Below, piece after piece: positions 60,630-64,000 of a stretch of 64,000 nt of DNA. Source of the DNA: Paragorgia papillata (Eukaryota > Cnidaria > Anthozoa > Scleralcyonacea > Coralliidae); NCBI GenBank assembly GCA_035771165.1, contig JAWNZC010000121.1, positions 632,001 through 696,000 on the forward strand, in the 5' to 3' direction. Below the pieces are notes generated by a model. It was not told the DNA's origin, did not search any database, and saw nothing but the letters and a program-made list of their open reading frames with translations. Both the position numbers and the translations under genes were made by a program. The stretch's first letter is position 1. Every line of letters starts with the position of its first letter.

Positions 60630-61439
60630 ATGGCCTCCGCTTTAGCGAAGCACCGTGACTACAAACATATCGCCGAGAAATACTCTGAAACCAACGAACC
60701 CCAAGTAGAATCTGGCAAAAGACTTCTAACGTCGCTGGATTTGAAAGGAGGGGAAACAATACTGGATATGGGTTGTGGAACTGGAGACTTAACAGCATTT
60801 ATGGCGTACCAGGTGGGTGGAGAAGGACACGTAGTTGGTGTAGATCCTGATAAAGAGAGAATCAAGGTTGCTGTTGAAAATCATTCTCACATTAAGAGAA
60901 ACCTGTCCTTCACTCTCGGTCAAAGCACAAGCCAGTTCCCTCATTTTAACCAAGAATATTATGACATACACTTCAGTAATTTTGTTTTCCAATGGCTCAC
61001 CAGTCAAGAAAAAAAAGCCTTTGTCAAAGCCGCATTTAAATGTTTGAGGCCGGGTGGGCTAATAGCCATTCAAAGTATGGAAAAGAATCCCGAGATTATG
61101 GCAGAGGCTTCTCAGCTGCTTCCTGATAACGAGATCGAAAGAAACAAACCACCCGTTCAGTTCGTGAAGAAATCGGTCACGGAGTCACTACTTAAGAAAG
61201 CGGGCTTTGTAATATTATCTAGTGAATACGATGTGACTGCCCACTCATTCTCGACCCTGGATGATTTTCTAACCTGGTACTGTGTCTCAGATTATTTCGA
61301 TGGAAGCCATGTATTGCCCGAGAAACGCAAAGTATTCGCAACGAAGTTTGTCAACAAAGATGGAACAGTTACACTATTAGACCCGACCGTCTATCAAATC
61401 ATTGCCAAGAAGGGGAAAAAAATGCCCCTTCTGAATTGA
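60630..61439 (+). CDS. class I SAM-dependent methyltransferase, copy 2
   Basis: 269 codons, same start and end as copy 1, with the key motifs intact: I-L-D-M-G-C-G-T-G-D, V-V-G-V-D-P-D, F-V-F-Q-W-L, C-L-R-P-G-G-L-I-A-I-Q. The 13 changes are mostly conservative and none falls in motif I, so both copies look functional. The inverted duplication runs on past the stop (GTTTGGCTGGAAAGTCATG) to about 61620. Intronless structure in both copies means the ancestral gene was already intronless, or a retrocopy, before the duplication. Confidence 0.93.
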   Translation: MASALAKHRDYKHIAEKYSETNEPQVESGKRLLTSLDLKGGETILDMGCGTGDLTAFMAYQVGGEGHVVGVDPDKERIKVAVENHSHIKRNLSFTLGQSTSQFPHFNQEYYDIHFSNFVFQWLTSQEKKAFVKAAFKCLRPGGLIAIQSMEKNPEIMAEASQLLPDNEIERNKPPVQFVKKSVTESLLKKAGFVILSSEYDVTAHSFSTLDDFLTWYCVSDYFDGSHVLPEKRKVFATKFVNKDGTVTLLDPTVYQIIAKKGKKMPLLN

Positions 61440-64000
61440 AAACGTTTGGCTGGAAAGTCATGTTAAAGAATCCATTCTTGACATTTTTATGAACATAGTA
61501 AACATTCAGTAAAGTATGTAGGACCTGTAAGTTAGGTTAAGATGTAAGATCGTAAATAAGTTTGAACAGTTTCAAGAATTTAAATAATTAAGACCAAAAT
61601 TTATCAACATTGTTGATAGTGATTATGGAACTGATTGTCCTCTTTGTATAGTTATATGAATATTGTAGTAGTTATAGTGCATGCAATAATTGGGGCGAGC
61701 CCCCTAGTTAGGGAATTGAAAGCGGCGCTGTCTGTAACTTCCGGAATTGGTACGTCTACGCAATTCGTACTCACCCTCTTCCCCGGTCGGACTTTAATAT
61801 TCGCTCATCGGCTGTTCCCCTGGCGTCGCACAGTTTCTTTGGTTTCAGACTTTTTACTACATGTGTGTATACTATCCTTGAAATGGACGAATTACTACAA
61901 GCAAAGACTGCCAAGAAGGCAGCAACGAAACGAATGAAAACGACAGCGAAAGGCTGAGAGCCCCACGCAATTCATACTCACCCTCTTCACCGGTCGGATT
62001 TTAATACTCATGAAATGGACGAAATACTATTTGAAACAAGAAGGCAGCGAAGGGCAGACGAGACACCAGAAGAAAGGGAAGTAAGGTTAGCAAAGCGAAG
62101 GCAAAGATACGGAGTAACCGAGCACATGCAGTGCTGTTTGAGATGAAGACTCGTTTTATTGATGTTAGTGACTGACGTTTCGACGGCCTCGCTTTATTTA
62201 AAGTAAATGGTTTGAACCCAGGAGTGTTATAAGATGTTTGAGAAACTTGCTTGTCTAGGTTAGAGTAGTCTTGAGAAAGACTGTTTGTCGTGGTAGTGAC
62301 TGCCGTTTCGACGGCCTCAGCGGCGGTCATGAAGACGAAACTTCAGTCACTACTACCACAAACAGTCTTTCTCAAGACTACTCTAACCTAGACAAGCAAC
62401 TTTCTCAAACATCTCACTTTATTTGTTTGTCAAAATTGATCGTCTAGGGTAGACGGTTAGTGCAGTCTTGAGAGTTGAGAAAGACTGTTCATCAGTGGAC
62501 TTCATGTCAGGGACCGTTCATTGTTTATTATACATTTATACAGGGGGGACTGAGGAGAAACTGGAGGGGCTTCAAATTTTTTTTACTCTAAAACGGAAAA
62601 TGACAAAAGGAGAAAAGGGGGGAGGCTTTAAAAAACGGTTATGTTTATTTAATAAATATCATACAAATATCACAGTACATGCAGTGAGTACACTACTGAA
62701 AAAAACCCAACCAATTGATTTTAATATTAAAACCTGAACATGAAATTTACTTTGTTTTTTTAAATTTAAAACACTTTAAACATTCACAAATTAGAACTAA
62801 GCGGTGGTCATTTGCCATTGAGGCTTTCAAAACATCAGTCACTAACATCAACAACAGTCTTTCTCAAGACTACACTAACCTTAGATGATCAATTTTTACA
62901 AACATGTACTAATCCTAGATTCAAACCATTTACTTTATTGCTCATTTTATTGTTGAATACTAGACAAGCAAAGGCTCGCGCCATGATGCTTTGCATCTCT
63001 CTAGTGTAGTATAGTTAAGAGAGTGAGTTGGGAGAATTCGAAAGTTTATGTGAACCCGAGCCGTAGGCGAGGGTTTACATAAGTACTTTCGAATTCTCCC
63101 AACTCACTCGAGTGTTTGCATCAGGTTATATAAACACAGGGCATCCATTTTCTATTTCTTTTATGAAATAAGGCTAAAAAATGTGCCGTGACGTCACAAC
63201 CGTGTTTACATAGCCTGATATAAACACAGTAATTGACCAATCACAGCGTGCGTAAGACGCAACCTATTTTATAATTTCTAATATTTTTGTATTTATTATT
63301 TTTTCTTGTGTCCTCAATTAGCAGCAGTGCTAAAGTTACGTGACACGTAAAGAAAGATTACTGATTATTATAGAAACATTCAACTTCTAAGAACACGATA
63401 ACGCATCAGACAATGAGCGTCTGTGACCTAGCGCAACAACCCGTCATGCATGTTTGTTGTTTACGTTTTATTTCAACAAACACGTTATCACTTGAAGATA
63501 ATTATGACTGTTCAATCTCCAGGAGCATGCCAAACCTAAAGGATTTTTTAGTACTCGAGTCTCAAATCGACTATTCTGATCTTCACAGTTTTTGGTCAGT
63601 TGGAAGATATAGTAACAACAAGTTTGTATGAGAAGTTTTACGTCGCTGCTTTCTATACTTTTCGGGATATTGCCGATCAAACTTTCGTATCTAAGGGCGA
63701 ATGTTCGCGCCAAAACAGAAGATTAAGGCTGAAAAACAATGAATTTGCGTTTGCTCTCCTACAGCGAGTTTTGACAGAATTTTACACCTTCGTTATTGGT
63801 GTTGTGATTTGATACGCCGCATTGCCGCACTCATGTGTACACCGTCTGGTCATTCCGTTCCTCCCGCGAGTAGCCCGAGTAAATTTCATCTTTATTTCCC
63901 CGTTTCACTTTCTCCCAAAGGTTGTTTTCTTTCATGTATCTTTAAACTATTTTGCGTTTACGTCCACCACTCAAATTTTCTCTCGTTCAATGTCCATCGA
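61440..64000. other. right end of window: inverted-arm 3'UTR, repeats, no intact gene
   Basis: To about 61620 this is the mirrored 3'UTR. Then come a doubled segment with a short basic frame (61737-62146), fold-back pieces with CTTTCTCAAGACTACTCTAA arms (62150-62440, degenerate copies at 62445-62490 and 62825-62890), and a fold-back at 63015-63112 (GAATTCTCCCAACTCACTC). At 63140-64000 I see only small frames with no recognisable motif. Confidence 0.55.
62015..62146 (+). pseudogene. short basic frame with STPR-like motif, probable transposon fragment
   Basis: 43 codons starting M-D-E-I-L, with R-R-Q-R-R-A-D-E-T-P-E-E-R-E followed by R-L-A-K-R-R-Q-R-Y. The R-A-x-E-T-P-E-x-R-E-x-R-L pattern is that of 23-residue STPR-type repeats, common in transposon-encoded proteins of marine invertebrates. 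A shifted upstream relative begins at 61885 (M-D-E-L-L). Both follow the same CAATTCRTACTCACCCTCTT leader, so the segment is a tandem duplicate. Confidence 0.4.

Overview
This is animal nuclear DNA with few genes and many repeats: short spliced exons with GT/AG junctions, AATAAA signals, Pol III-derived SINEs, hAT, PIF/Harbinger, Mutator-like and pogo-like transposon remnants, and long simple-sequence arrays. The repeat families and the secreted three-finger genes suggest a cnidarian, most likely an anthozoan (coral or anemone). That is an inference, because no species marker is present. || Layout. From 1 to about 45.7 kb there is a head-to-tail minus-strand array of Ly6/uPAR-type three-finger protein genes: seven copies (A-G here) plus two deletion remnants. 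Each complete unit has the same plan, read on the minus strand. It starts with a short promoter-like segment (CACGTG, then GGCCAAT, then a TATA-like stretch) and a 5' untranslated exon ending in GT. Next comes a 73-nt exon carrying a little 5'UTR and the 16-residue signal-peptide start, then an intron usually holding a (GACA)n tract. Last is one exon for the whole 12-cysteine domain, and just past the poly(A) signal there is usually a GTAAT-type pentanucleotide array. Copies A, B and G belong to the lineages that keep a hydrophobic GPI-type tail. C, D, E and F have lost it. Roughly 9.8-19.4 kb and 32.5-42.3 kb are two copies of one segmental duplication, so transposon insertions can be dated against empty sites in the sister block. 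|| From 47.2 to 49.1 kb there are two plus-strand exons of mitochondrial elongation factor Ts (TSFM). They are followed by decayed tandem copies of its last coding segment, split by a PIF/Harbinger MITE. From 50.2 to 50.9 kb there is a 120-bp tandem repeat with a hammerhead-ribozyme-like core. From 53.0 to 55.9 kb I assemble a small minus-strand gene of three mini-exons: signal peptide, a 27-nt Thr-rich microexon, and a transmembrane exon. Its intron holds three transposons nested in one another. || From 58.3 to 61.4 kb two nearly identical intronless class I SAM methyltransferase genes stand head to head in a large inverted duplication. The last 2.5 kb is repeats and unassigned sequence. The blocks also carry copies of a broken 5' fragment resembling a RecQ-like helicase. 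The array looks like a young, actively rearranging multigene locus; the genes at 47-61 kb have no evident functional link to it.
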